Part shown: positions 33,930-42,374 of the stretch, one piece after another
Layout: the number at the start of each line of letters is the position of its first letter
Numbering within the stretch: the first letter of the stretch is position 1
Assembly (NCBI GenBank): GCA_035629025.1
Contig: DASPIU010000061.1
Location: 62,001-126,000, forward strand
Direction of reading: 5' to 3'
Length of the DNA stretch: 64,000 nucleotides
Origin: Stenotrophomonas_A sp035629025
GTDB lineage: Bacteria; Pseudomonadota; Gammaproteobacteria; Xanthomonadales; Xanthomonadaceae
Translations under genes and position numbers: made by a program
Notes under the pieces: model-generated
What the model was told of the DNA's origin: nothing
Database searches by the model: none
Seen by the model: only the letters and a program-made list of their open reading frames with translations

Positions 33930-35426
33930 ATGGGAACCCTCAACTACCTCGCCCAGGGCTTCAGCGTGGCGCTGACGCCCTACAACCTCGCCACGGTGCT
34001 GGCCGGCACGCTGATCGGCACCGTGGTCGGGCTGCTGCCCGGCATTGGCCCGATCAATGGTGTGGCCCTGCTCATTCCGATCGCCTACGCGCTGGGCCTG
34101 CCGCCCGAATCGGCACTGATCCTGCTGGCGGCGGTATACCTGGGCTGCGAATACGGTGGGCGCATCTCTTCCATCCTGCTCAACATTCCCGGCGAGGCGT
34201 CGGCGGTGATGACCACGCTGGACGGCTACCCGATGGCCCGCCAGGGTCTGGCCGGCGTGGCGTTGTCGCTGTCGGCGTGGAGTTCTTTCCTTGGCGCGCT
34301 GATCGCCACCCTGGGCATGGTGCTGCTGGCACCGGCGCTGGCGCGCTGGGCGGTGGCCTTCGGCCCGGCCGAGTATTTCGTGCTGATGGTGTTCGCGGTG
34401 GTCGCGCTCGGCGGGCTGGCCAGCGAACGGCCGTTGAAGACCTTGCTGTCGGCGCTGCTCGGGCTGTTCCTGGCCAGTGTCGGCATCGATGCCAACAGTG
34501 GCGTGTATCGCTTCACCTTCGGCAGCCTGCACGTGGCTGATGGCATCCAGTTCGTGATCCTGGTACTGGGCCTGTTCTCGATCAGCGAAATCCTGCTGAT
34601 GGTGGAAAAGACCCACCACGGCCACCGCATGATCGAAGCCAGCGGACGCCTGCTGTTCAACGCACGCGAGGCGGCCGCGGTGGGCTGGGTCAACCTGCGC
34701 TGCGGCGTGCTCGGCTTTCTGATGGGTGTGCTGCCCGGTGCGGGGGCCACGCTGGCGAGCGCGGTGGCGTACATGACCGAAAAGCGCCTGGCCGGTACCA
34801 GTGGGCGCTTCGGCCAGGGCGACATGCGCGGCCTGGCCGCGCCGGAAACCGCCATTGGTGGCGCGGCCTGCGGCGCGATGGTGCCGATGCTGACGCTGGG
34901 CGTGCCCGGCTCGGGCACCACAGTGGTGATGCTGGGCGCGCTGACGCTGTACAACATCACCCCGGGCCCGCTGCTGTTCCAGGAACAACCGGCGTTGGTG
35001 TGGGGCCTGATCGCCTCGCTGTTCGTCGCCAACGCGATGCTGCTGGTGCTGAACGTGCCGATGGTGCGGGTGTTCACCCTGATCCTGAAGATACCGGCGT
35101 GGCTGCTGCTGCCGGCAATCGCGCTGATCACCGCGATTGGCGTGTACGCGGTGCACGCGACCACGTTCGACCTGTTCCTGATGATCGCCATCGGCGTGCT
35201 CGGCTATGTCCTGCGCAAGCTGGATTTTCCGCTGTCGCCATTGCTGCTCGGCTTCATCCTCGGCGGGCTGATGGAACAGAACCTGCGCCGCGCACTGTCG
35301 ATTTCCGATGGCGCGCTGGGCATCCTGTGGGCCAGCCCGATCGCGATCGCCATCTGGGCATTGGTGGCATTGATGCTGGCACTGCCCTTGCTGCGCGCCT
35401 GGCGCCGGCGCCGCGTTGCCGCATAG
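33930..35426 (+). CDS. tctA: Tripartite tricarboxylate transporter large permease
   Basis: 498-residue polytopic permease. It carries the TctA signature glycine/proline-rich loops GTVVGLLPGIGPINGVALLIP and GVLPGAGATLASAVAYMTEKR, plus EYGGRISSILLNIPGEASAV and LGVPGSGTTVVMLGALTLYN. Eleven to twelve membrane helices are apparent. It imports tricarboxylates with ions from the TctC-bound form. The C-terminus ends in an Arg-rich stretch. The next gene is on the opposite strand. Confidence 0.95.
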   Translation: MGTLNYLAQGFSVALTPYNLATVLAGTLIGTVVGLLPGIGPINGVALLIPIAYALGLPPESALILLAAVYLGCEYGGRISSILLNIPGEASAVMTTLDGYPMARQGLAGVALSLSAWSSFLGALIATLGMVLLAPALARWAVAFGPAEYFVLMVFAVVALGGLASERPLKTLLSALLGLFLASVGIDANSGVYRFTFGSLHVADGIQFVILVLGLFSISEILLMVEKTHHGHRMIEASGRLLFNAREAAAVGWVNLRCGVLGFLMGVLPGAGATLASAVAYMTEKRLAGTSGRFGQGDMRGLAAPETAIGGAACGAMVPMLTLGVPGSGTTVVMLGALTLYNITPGPLLFQEQPALVWGLIASLFVANAMLLVLNVPMVRVFTLILKIPAWLLLPAIALITAIGVYAVHATTFDLFLMIAIGVLGYVLRKLDFPLSPLLLGFILGGLMEQNLRRALSISDGALGILWASPIAIAIWALVALMLALPLLRAWRRRRVAA

Positions 35427-35436
35427 CGGCGCGCGC

Positions 35437-36696
35437 TCAGCCGGTGTGCGCCTGCGGCTCGGTGATCTGGTCCATGCGGATGCGGTTGGCGAACAGCGAG
35501 AACGCCAGCATGCCGGCCAGCCCGCTGGCCCGGCTGACCCAGCGCGGCAGCCAGTGCGGCGGCGCCAGCACGCCGGACTCGAACAGCGGCGCGAACGCGG
35601 CCACGTCATCAAGCGCCATCTTGCCGGCGAACAGCCAGCGGCACAGGCGCAGTTCGTCGCGCTGCAAGGCGTGACGGAAGAAGGTGTGCACCGCGACCAG
35701 GCCGCGCAGGTACACGGTGTCCTTGCTGAAGGCGTGCCCGCCGCCCGGCGGCACGCCGCGGAACACGCGCTGGGCCGAGGCAAAACTTTCGCCGGGGTCC
35801 TGCCCGCCCTGGCGGAAGTAGTCGAAGACCTGGATGAAGTCGGCGCCATCGCGGGCCATGGCGATGGCCTCGATGCGCAGGCTGATGCGCTTCATGCGCT
35901 CGATGTCGATGCTGCCGGTGATCTGCTCGGCGAAGGTCGCCAGCCCCTCCTGGGTCGCGGTCACGCGCGGCGAGGACAGCGCCAGGCTCGGCAGATGCAC
36001 TTGCGCGCGGCCATTGAGCGCGGTCAGCGAATGCACCAGCGCTTCGTGGTGGAACAGCTGCGCGCGGTCGTAGTCGCTGAACATCGCGCCGCTGCGCAGG
36101 CGGATGCGCTGGGCTCCGGCGGCGGCCTTGGCGATCAGGTCCGGGTCCAGTTCGACGGTGATCATGCGCTGGTCGAAGAACTCGTCCAGATCGCTCTGCA
36201 ACTGCAGTTGCAGTGCCGTGGCCGAGACCGGAATGTGCTCTTCCGGCGACAGCAGTTCGTGGTCCAGTTCGCGCGCGATCTGGATGAAATGGTTGGCGGC
36301 CTGGCGCGTGGTCGGCCCCTGCCCCGGCATCGGGTCATCGGGCAGGCCGAACAGCTGCGCCGAGTACTCGCCCGCGGCCGCGGTGCCCAGCGATTCGAGC
36401 AGCGCCGCGGCCAGGTCCCAGCTGTGCACCGAGGCGCGCAGGTAGACACCTAGCGGATGTTGCGGATCGGCCGCGCTGGCAATGGCCGCCAATTCGCGGC
36501 GCACATCACCGAAGTCCAGCTTCGGATACACCACTTGCGGCAGTCGCGGACGGCCCTGCGCCACGCTTTCCAGGAACGGGGCCTGCAACGAGGACGGCCA
36601 ACTGGTCAGACCCAGCAGGCGAATGCCGCGCACCGCGGCCACCAGCCGCGCATCGAGCGCGGTGTGGCGGGCGACGTCCGCATCGCCGGGTCTCAT
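35437..36696 (-). CDS. DUF1704 / QEGLA-motif protein, probable HEXXXH metallopeptidase
   Basis: 419-residue protein of the DUF1704 family, annotated in bacteria as 'flavohemoglobin expression-modulating QEGLA motif protein'. It has the HHEALVHSLTALNG block around residues 215-222, giving HEALVH (HEXXXH), and the family TQEGLATFAEQ block about 30 residues later. The eukaryotic members of this family (MATCAP/KIAA0895) are zinc proteases that use HEXXXH plus a downstream Glu. I therefore infer a metallopeptidase fold; the substrate is unknown. ATG 36696 overlaps the rsgA stop by 4 nt, so the two are coupled. Confidence 0.85.
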   Translation of the reverse strand: MRPGDADVARHTALDARLVAAVRGIRLLGLTSWPSSLQAPFLESVAQGRPRLPQVVYPKLDFGDVRRELAAIASAADPQHPLGVYLRASVHSWDLAAALLESLGTAAAGEYSAQLFGLPDDPMPGQGPTTRQAANHFIQIARELDHELLSPEEHIPVSATALQLQLQSDLDEFFDQRMITVELDPDLIAKAAAGAQRIRLRSGAMFSDYDRAQLFHHEALVHSLTALNGRAQVHLPSLALSSPRVTATQEGLATFAEQITGSIDIERMKRISLRIEAIAMARDGADFIQVFDYFRQGGQDPGESFASAQRVFRGVPPGGGHAFSKDTVYLRGLVAVHTFFRHALQRDELRLCRWLFAGKMALDDVAAFAPLFESGVLAPPHWLPRWVSRASGLAGMLAFSLFANRIRMDQITEPQAHTG

Positions 36697-37805
36697 CGCC
36701 GTGGCTTGCCTTCCGGGCGCTTGTGCGGCGGCTTCTTCGGCACGCTGGCCGCCGCCTTCTGCGCCAGCCGCGTGGCGAGCTTGTCGGCGGCGCCGGCCAC
36801 CTCGTCGCGCAGCTTGAAGTAATTGGCCAGCCGCGCCGGGTCCAGTTCGCCGCGCTCGATCGCCGCGCGCACCGCGCAGCCCGGCTCGCCGGCATGCGCG
36901 CAATCGCGGAAGCGGCATTGCGCGGCCAACGCCTCGATGTCGGCAAAGCCGCCGTCGGCCAGGTCTTCCTCGCCGGTCGGCTTGAGCTCGCGCATGCCGG
37001 GGGTGTCGATCACGCAGGCGCCGCTGGGTAACGTCATCAGCGAGCGGTAGGTGGTGGTGTGGCGGCCGCGCGAATCGCTGTCGCGCACCGCGCCGGTACG
37101 CATGCGCTGTTCGCCGAGCAAGGTGTTGGTCAACGTCGACTTGCCCGCGCCCGAAGAGCCGACCAGCACCACGGTACGGCCGGCGCCCAGCCACGGCGCC
37201 AGCGACGACACGCTGTGCGGGTCGCGCGCATTGACCGCGCGCACCGCCACGTGCTGCGCGGCCAGTTCGACCAGCGCGGCCACCGCGCCGGGCACGTCGG
37301 TGCCGGTGTCGGCCTTGGTCAGCACCACGACCGGCTCGGCGCCGCCGCTGCCGACCAGCAGGCGGTAGCGCTCGATGCGGCGCGGGTTGAAGTCCGCATC
37401 CAAGCCACAGACGATGAACACCGCGTCGATGTTGGCGGCAATGACCTGCTGCTGGTAATGCTCGCCGGCCGCGCCGCGCTTGATCGCGGTGCGCCGCGGC
37501 AGCAAGGCGACGATGCGCTTGCCCTCCAGCAACACCCAGTCGCCGACCGCCGCGCGCTCGTGCGCGGGCGCGTGGCCCTTCTTGAAGCCAGGCGGACGCT
37601 GCCACTCCGGTGGCGACTCGGCCTTGATCGAGGCTTCCGGCGCATCGGCGACCACATAGCCGGAGCGGTGCTGTTCGATCACCCGCGCCGGGCGCGCCTG
37701 TGGATGAGCCTGCAACAACGCCAGCCAGGCCGCGTCCTCGGGTTCGCCGGCCCAGGGCCAGCCGATGGAACGCAGGGGGGCGAAGTCGCGGGGGCTGGAA
37801 TCCAT
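36693..37805 (-). CDS. rsgA: Ribosome small subunit-dependent GTPase A
   Basis: 370-residue circularly permuted GTPase that assists late 30S maturation. Order of parts: OB fold (GDWVLLEGKRIVALLPRRTAIKR), G4 VLTKAD, G1 P-loop GSSGAGKST, switch region GRHTTTYRSL, G3 DTPG, and a zinc domain with CRFRDCAH plus GCAV. The basic Lys/Pro tail is compatible with RNA contact. The N-terminal extension before the OB fold (about 80 residues) is longer than in many RsgA proteins. The start ATG 37805 agrees with the domain layout. Confidence 0.96.
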   Translation of the reverse strand: MDSSPRDFAPLRSIGWPWAGEPEDAAWLALLQAHPQARPARVIEQHRSGYVVADAPEASIKAESPPEWQRPPGFKKGHAPAHERAAVGDWVLLEGKRIVALLPRRTAIKRGAAGEHYQQQVIAANIDAVFIVCGLDADFNPRRIERYRLLVGSGGAEPVVVLTKADTGTDVPGAVAALVELAAQHVAVRAVNARDPHSVSSLAPWLGAGRTVVLVGSSGAGKSTLTNTLLGEQRMRTGAVRDSDSRGRHTTTYRSLMTLPSGACVIDTPGMRELKPTGEEDLADGGFADIEALAAQCRFRDCAHAGEPGCAVRAAIERGELDPARLANYFKLRDEVAGAADKLATRLAQKAAASVPKKPPHKRPEGKPRR

Positions 37806-37843
37806 CGGGGGATTCTAGAGGGGCGGCGGCGGCGGCGCACGGC

Positions 37844-38497
37844 TCATGACAGGCGCAGGGCGATCTGCTCGGCAAGCACGCCGAGAATCAGCGCGCACGA
37901 GGCCGCACCGGCATCGGGCACGCCAATCGAGCGCGACCCAAGGCGCGCGGCCCGGCCCAGCCGCGCCTGCATCGCCGCGGTGGCGGCACAGCCGGCGTGC
38001 GCGGCATCGGCCATGCCGGCCAATGCCGCGGCGAAACCGGCGTCGGCGGCGAGCAGGGCGGCATAGGCCTGCTCGGCCGGTACCAGCACGTCCACCAGCG
38101 TCTTGTCGCCGGGCCGCGCACCGCCCAGCGCCTGCACGGCCTCGGTGGCGGCGCGCAAGGCGCGGCCGAAACGTGCCGCGTCAATCGCCGTCGGCCCGCC
38201 CAGCGCTTCGCCCAGGTGCAGGAAGAACACGCCATACAGCGGGCCCATCGAGCCGCCGATGTCATCGAGCAGCGCGGCGGACAATTGCGCCAGTGCCGCG
38301 CCGAGATCCTGCACATCAGCGTCGCGCACGCGCCGCAAGCCCTGGGCGAAGCCCTTGCTCATGTTGATGCCGTTATCGCCATCGCCGATCGCCGCGTCGA
38401 TCTCCGACAGATGCTGGCGCGCCGCGCTGATCGCAGCGGCCAGCGCCTGCACGATCGCCTCGCCACAATGCGGCTCCAGCTGCGCCGGCGCGCTCAC
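37844..38497 (-). CDS. dhaL: Dihydroxyacetone kinase-type subunit L (ATP-binding)
   Basis: 217-residue DhaL domain. The metal/nucleotide aspartates are in AAIGDGDNGINMSKGF, followed by GGSMGPLYGVFF and GDKTLVDVLVPA. GTG 38497 overlaps the dhaK-like stop (GTGA). With the upstream subunit it would form a two-subunit ketose kinase. Retention of the GDGD-type motif and lack of a PTS DhaM gene nearby leave open whether ATP or a phosphoprotein is the donor. Context (SDR, RpiB-like isomerase, sugar ABC importer) suggests phosphorylation of a tetrulose or similar ketose rather than dihydroxyacetone itself. Confidence 0.88.
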   Translation of the reverse strand: MSAPAQLEPHCGEAIVQALAAAISAARQHLSEIDAAIGDGDNGINMSKGFAQGLRRVRDADVQDLGAALAQLSAALLDDIGGSMGPLYGVFFLHLGEALGGPTAIDAARFGRALRAATEAVQALGGARPGDKTLVDVLVPAEQAYAALLAADAGFAAALAGMADAAHAGCAATAAMQARLGRAARLGSRSIGVPDAGAASCALILGVLAEQIALRLS

Positions 38498-39501
38498 GGC
38501 TGCGCGCCAACATGCAGGCCGGGGCTGTCGCAGGGATCGAGCAGCCACTGCCGCAGCGCGCTATCCAGCCGGGTCAGGGTCAGGGTCACGCCCATCATCT
38601 CCAGCGACGTGAACAGGTTGCCGACCCGGGCAAACACCACGTCCACGCCGGCCCCGGCCAGCCGCCGCGCCACTTCGGCATACAGGATGTATTGCTCCAT
38701 CAGTGGGGTGGCACCGAGGCCGGAGAGCAGCACCGCAACCTCGTCGCCGCGCGCAAGCGCCAGTTCCGGCACCACCATGTCGAGCATCATCTGCGCCATG
38801 CCGGCGGCGGGCAGCACCTCGTGCACGCTTACGCCGTGCTCGCCGTGGTGGCCGATGCCCACTTCCATCTTGCCCTCGGGAATGTGGAAGTTCGGCTGGC
38901 CGTTGGCAGGGATGGTGCAGGCGCTCAGACCGATGCCGACCGAACGGGTCTGGCTGATGCAATGCCGCGCGGCATCAGCCACCGCATCCAGGTCGCCACC
39001 GCGCAGCGCGCACGCAGCGGCGGTCTTCCACATCAGGATTTCGCCGGCCACGCCACGGCGCAGGTCCATCGCGCTGGGCGGCGCGGAAGCGGCGTCATCG
39101 TTGGCGGCCACGCACACCACGCGGGTGCCGCGCGCGGCGGCCAGCTGCACGGCCATCTTCACGTTCATGTTGTCGCCGCTGTAGTTGCCGTAGAGGCAGG
39201 CCACGCCCTGGCCACCATCGGCGGCGACGAAGGCGTCGGCAAAGCTGCGCGCGGTGGGCGAAGAGAAAACTTCGCCCACCGCCACGGCGTCGAGCAGGCC
39301 GGGACCGAGGTAGCCGAGGAACGCCGGCTCATGCCCCGAGCCACCGCCGCTGACCAGCCCGACGCGATTGCGCGGCGTGCCCAGCGTGCGCGTGACCACG
39401 CGGCCGTTGTGCGGCAGCACACGCAACTGTGGATGGGCGGCGACAACACCAGCCAGCATGTCCTCGACGACGCGGTCGGAGTCGTTGATCACTCTGTTCA
39501 C
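38494..39501 (-). CDS. dhaK: Dihydroxyacetone kinase-type subunit K (ketose-binding)
   Basis: 335-residue DhaK domain. It shows GLVSGGGSGHEPAFLGYLGPGLLDA, the YGNYSGDNMNVKMA loop, and the region with the substrate-binding histidine (KMEVGIGHHGEHGV). The start is GTG 39501 with AGGAG at good spacing; an upstream in-frame extension lacks family similarity. It is followed without a gap by dhaL and preceded by an SDR dehydrogenase gene on the same strand. The family covers dihydroxyacetone, erythrulose and related kinases; the precise ketose is unknown here. Confidence 0.9.
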   Translation of the reverse strand: MNRVINDSDRVVEDMLAGVVAAHPQLRVLPHNGRVVTRTLGTPRNRVGLVSGGGSGHEPAFLGYLGPGLLDAVAVGEVFSSPTARSFADAFVAADGGQGVACLYGNYSGDNMNVKMAVQLAAARGTRVVCVAANDDAASAPPSAMDLRRGVAGEILMWKTAAACALRGGDLDAVADAARHCISQTRSVGIGLSACTIPANGQPNFHIPEGKMEVGIGHHGEHGVSVHEVLPAAGMAQMMLDMVVPELALARGDEVAVLLSGLGATPLMEQYILYAEVARRLAGAGVDVVFARVGNLFTSLEMMGVTLTLTRLDSALRQWLLDPCDSPGLHVGAQP

Positions 39502-39553
39502 GGGTTCTCCTGGGCGCGGCGCAGCGAACGGCGCGCGCGCATGCAACGGTGGC

Positions 39554-40348
39554 TCAGCGGATGCTGTAGCCGCCGTCGATGACGAGGTTCTCGCCGGTCA
39601 CCATCGCCGCGCCGTCGCTGAGCAGGTAGAGCACGGCGGCGGCAACCTCTTGCGGCTGGGCGAAGCGGCGCAGGGGGATATCGCGCCGCGCACGCGCACC
39701 GGCACTGCCCGCCCAGGCGCGCTTGCCCAGCTCGGTCTCGACGATGGTCGGCGAAACGGCGTTGACGGTGATGCCGGCCGCCGCCCATTCCAGCGCGAGC
39801 ACCCGGGTCATGCCGACCACCGCGGCCTTGCTCGCGCAGTAGGCGGCATGCCGCGGCAGGCCGACCACGCTGGCTTGCGAAGCGAGATTGACGATGCGCC
39901 CCCGACCTTGCCGGCGCATGGCCGGCGCCACCGCCTGGGCCAGGAAGAAGCTGGCCTTGAGGTTGGTGTCCAGGGTCACGTCCCAGTCCGCCTCATCCAG
40001 CGCCGCCGCCGCGCCGAGCAAGGCCACGCCGGCGCTGTTGACCAGCATGTCGATGCGCCCCAGTCCATCCAGCGCGGCATTGGCCGCCGCGCGCAGCGCC
40101 GGCAGCTGGCACAGGTCCACCTGCACGCCCAGGTGCCCGGGCCCCGGCAATGCGCGCGCGCGCATGGCCACGCCCGGGTCGCGGTCGAGCACGGCCACCT
40201 GCGCGCCGCGCTCGGCCAGCAATCGCGCGCAGGCCGCGCCAATGCCGGCCGCGCCGCCACTGACCACCGCGGTGCGGCCGCTGAAGTCGAAACCCTCGCG
40301 CCACCAGTCGGTTCCGGCCGAAGATGGCGCGCGCATGAGCGTGCTCAT
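39554..40348 (-). CDS. SDR family NAD(P)-dependent oxidoreductase (candidate polyol dehydrogenase)
   Basis: 264-residue classical short-chain dehydrogenase. The cofactor glycine motif is VVSGGAAGIGAACA with VAVLDRD after strand 2. The structural NAG motif reads NSAGV. Catalytic residues are in NLASQAS and YCASKAAV (YxxxK), and the C-terminal block is LSDGAAMVTGENLVIDGG. ATG 40348 overlaps the stop of the binding-protein gene (ATGA). In polyol pathways such an SDR oxidises the imported polyol to the ketose used by the kinase. Aspartate after strand 2 favours NAD over NADP. Confidence 0.9.
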   Translation of the reverse strand: MSTLMRAPSSAGTDWWREGFDFSGRTAVVSGGAAGIGAACARLLAERGAQVAVLDRDPGVAMRARALPGPGHLGVQVDLCQLPALRAAANAALDGLGRIDMLVNSAGVALLGAAAALDEADWDVTLDTNLKASFFLAQAVAPAMRRQGRGRIVNLASQASVVGLPRHAAYCASKAAVVGMTRVLALEWAAAGITVNAVSPTIVETELGKRAWAGSAGARARRDIPLRRFAQPQEVAAAVLYLLSDGAAMVTGENLVIDGGYSIR

Positions 40349-41349
40349 GACCCCGTGACCTGTGCGTACAGGGCAGCGGCGTTTTCCGCCGTCACCGGCA
40401 CCCACGGCAGCACGTAGCGCCGATCGGTGCCGCCGTTCCACGGCATCTGCGTGGCGTAGCGCTGCCATATCTCCGACTGCGGCTGGTAGGCCGGCCCGCG
40501 CAGGCGCCGCAACACCAGGTCGATGGCCCCCTGCGCCTGGCCCTGCGCGTCCTGCAGGAAGGTGATCAGCTCGCCGCGCTGGGCGGCGCGGATCGCATCG
40601 GGCATGCCGTCAATGGAGGTGACGTGGATGCGCCGCGGGTCCAGGCCGCGCTGCTTGATCGCCTCCAGCGCCCCCAGCGCCATGTCATCGTTCTGCGCGA
40701 TCACGACGTTGATCTGACCGGGATGCGCGTTGAGCCAGTCCTCCATCAGGTCCATCGCTTCGGCGCGCGACCAGTTGGCGGTGCGCATCTCGATCACCGT
40801 GATCAGCGGATAGGCGGCCAGCACCTCGAACTCGCCGCGTTGCCGGTCGATCTGCGCCGACTGGCCGATCGGCCCTTGCAGGATCACCACGTTGCCCTTG
40901 CCACCGATCGCCTTGGCCAGCGCGCGCGCCTGCAAGCGCCCGCCTTCCACGTCGTCGTTGCCGATGTAAGGCACCTGGGTATCGCTGACCATCGTGTTGG
41001 AAGCGATCAGCGGCACCTGCGCGGCACGTGCGCGGGCCGCGGCGCTGGCGCCGGCCCTGGCATCGATGGGCACGAAGACCAGTCCGTCGTAGCCCTGGGT
41101 CAGCAGGGTATCGATCTGGTTGCTCTGGGTCAGCGCGTCGTAGTTGCCGTCGAGCACGGCCAGGGTGACCGCGCCCGAGGCCACCTCGGGGTGGTGCTTG
41201 GCCTGGCGCACCCAGTTCTGCATGAACTGGCCTTTGAGGCCGTAAACGGCAGCGGCGATGCGCGGCGGCAGCGGCGCGTTGGCGACCGGCTCGGCGGGCA
41301 CGGCACAACCGGCCAGCAGCACGGCGAACAATACGAGCGGCAGTTTCAT
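40345..41349 (-). CDS. Sugar/polyol ABC transporter substrate-binding lipoprotein (RbsB type)
   Basis: 334-residue periplasmic binding protein with a short lipoprotein signal (MKLPLVLFAVLLAGC, Cys15). The type I fold blocks are YDGLVFVPIDARAGASAAARARAAQVPLIAS, VPYIGNDDVEGGRLQARAL and VVIAQNDDMALGALEAI, with TSIDGMPDAIRAAQRGEL near the C-terminus. These are typical of ribose/galactose/polyol receptors. It is 46 nt downstream of the permease gene. The ligand is not predictable by eye; the cluster context suggests a small sugar or polyol. Confidence 0.93.
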   Translation of the reverse strand: MKLPLVLFAVLLAGCAVPAEPVANAPLPPRIAAAVYGLKGQFMQNWVRQAKHHPEVASGAVTLAVLDGNYDALTQSNQIDTLLTQGYDGLVFVPIDARAGASAAARARAAQVPLIASNTMVSDTQVPYIGNDDVEGGRLQARALAKAIGGKGNVVILQGPIGQSAQIDRQRGEFEVLAAYPLITVIEMRTANWSRAEAMDLMEDWLNAHPGQINVVIAQNDDMALGALEAIKQRGLDPRRIHVTSIDGMPDAIRAAQRGELITFLQDAQGQAQGAIDLVLRRLRGPAYQPQSEIWQRYATQMPWNGGTDRRYVLPWVPVTAENAAALYAQVTGS

Positions 41350-41395
41350 CTTGTTTTCTCCACCATGGCGATAAGGGGCAAGAGGTTTGCGGGGA

Positions 41396-42361
41396 TCAGC
41401 GGCGACGCTTGCGCAAGATGTCCACGAGCACGGCCAGGACGATGATCAGGCCCTTGAAAACCTGCTGGTAGTAGGAAGAGACGCCCAGCAGGTTGAGGCC
41501 GTTGTTGATCACGCCGATCAGCAGCACGCCGAACACCGTGCCGCCCACGCCACCCTGACCACCGGACAGGGTGGTGCCGCCGATAACCACTGCGGCAATG
41601 GCGTCCAGCTCATAGGACTGGCCCGCCTGCGGCAGCGCCGAGGTGGTGCGCGCGGCCTGGATCATTCCGGCCACCCCGGCAAGCGCACCACAGATCGCGT
41701 GGACGGCGAAGACCACGCGCCGCACGGCAATACCGGCCGTGCGCGCGCTGGCCGCATTGCCGCCGACGGCATAGACGTAACGCCCGAACACGCTGTGCCG
41801 CAGCAGCAGCGCAGCGAGCAAGGCAACGCCGGCGAAGACCAGCACTGGCGTACCCAGCGCGCCGTCGCCACTACTGCCCAGCGCCAGGTAGGCAGCGGGC
41901 AGGTCGACCACCGGGCTGCCATCGCTGAGGATGTAGGTCAGGCCGCGGCCGGCGCTCAGCAGGCCCAGCGTGGCCACGAATGCCGGCACCCGCAGTCCGG
42001 CGATCAGCACGCCGTTGAGCGCGCCCAGCAGCAGGCCGCAACCGGCGCCGCAGGCCAGCACCAACGGCAGCGAATGCCCGGCCACGGCCAGCAGGCCGCT
42101 GGCGATGCCGGACAAGGCGAGCAGCGAGCCGACCGACAGGTCGATGCCACCGGCCAGGATCACGAACGTCATGCCCACCGCGAGGATGCCGTTGATCGAG
42201 CATTGCCGCAGGATGTCGGCCAGGTTGCGCCAGGTCAGGAAGTACGGGCTGGCGGTGGCGAGCATCGCGCACAGCAGCAGCGACGCGGCGGGCAGGCCGA
42301 GGCGGGCGGCAAGCCTCGCCAGCAGCGGCGTGCGCGCCATCTCGGGGGAAGGCGGAGTCAT
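41396..42361 (-). CDS. Sugar/polyol ABC transporter permease (RbsC type)
   Basis: 321-residue membrane protein of the BPD_transp_2 family. It has eight to ten hydrophobic segments and the blocks VILAGGIDLSVGSLLALSG, YAVGGNAASARTAGIAVRRV (coupling helix region) and DAIAAVVIGGTTLSGGQGGVGGTVFG. ATG 42361 has AGGA upstream and lies 13 nt after the ATPase stop. The C-terminus ends DILRKRRR, cytoplasmic as expected. Confidence 0.94.
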   Translation of the reverse strand: MTPPSPEMARTPLLARLAARLGLPAASLLLCAMLATASPYFLTWRNLADILRQCSINGILAVGMTFVILAGGIDLSVGSLLALSGIASGLLAVAGHSLPLVLACGAGCGLLLGALNGVLIAGLRVPAFVATLGLLSAGRGLTYILSDGSPVVDLPAAYLALGSSGDGALGTPVLVFAGVALLAALLLRHSVFGRYVYAVGGNAASARTAGIAVRRVVFAVHAICGALAGVAGMIQAARTTSALPQAGQSYELDAIAAVVIGGTTLSGGQGGVGGTVFGVLLIGVINNGLNLLGVSSYYQQVFKGLIIVLAVLVDILRKRRR

Positions 42362-42374
42362 GGGAAATCCTGGT

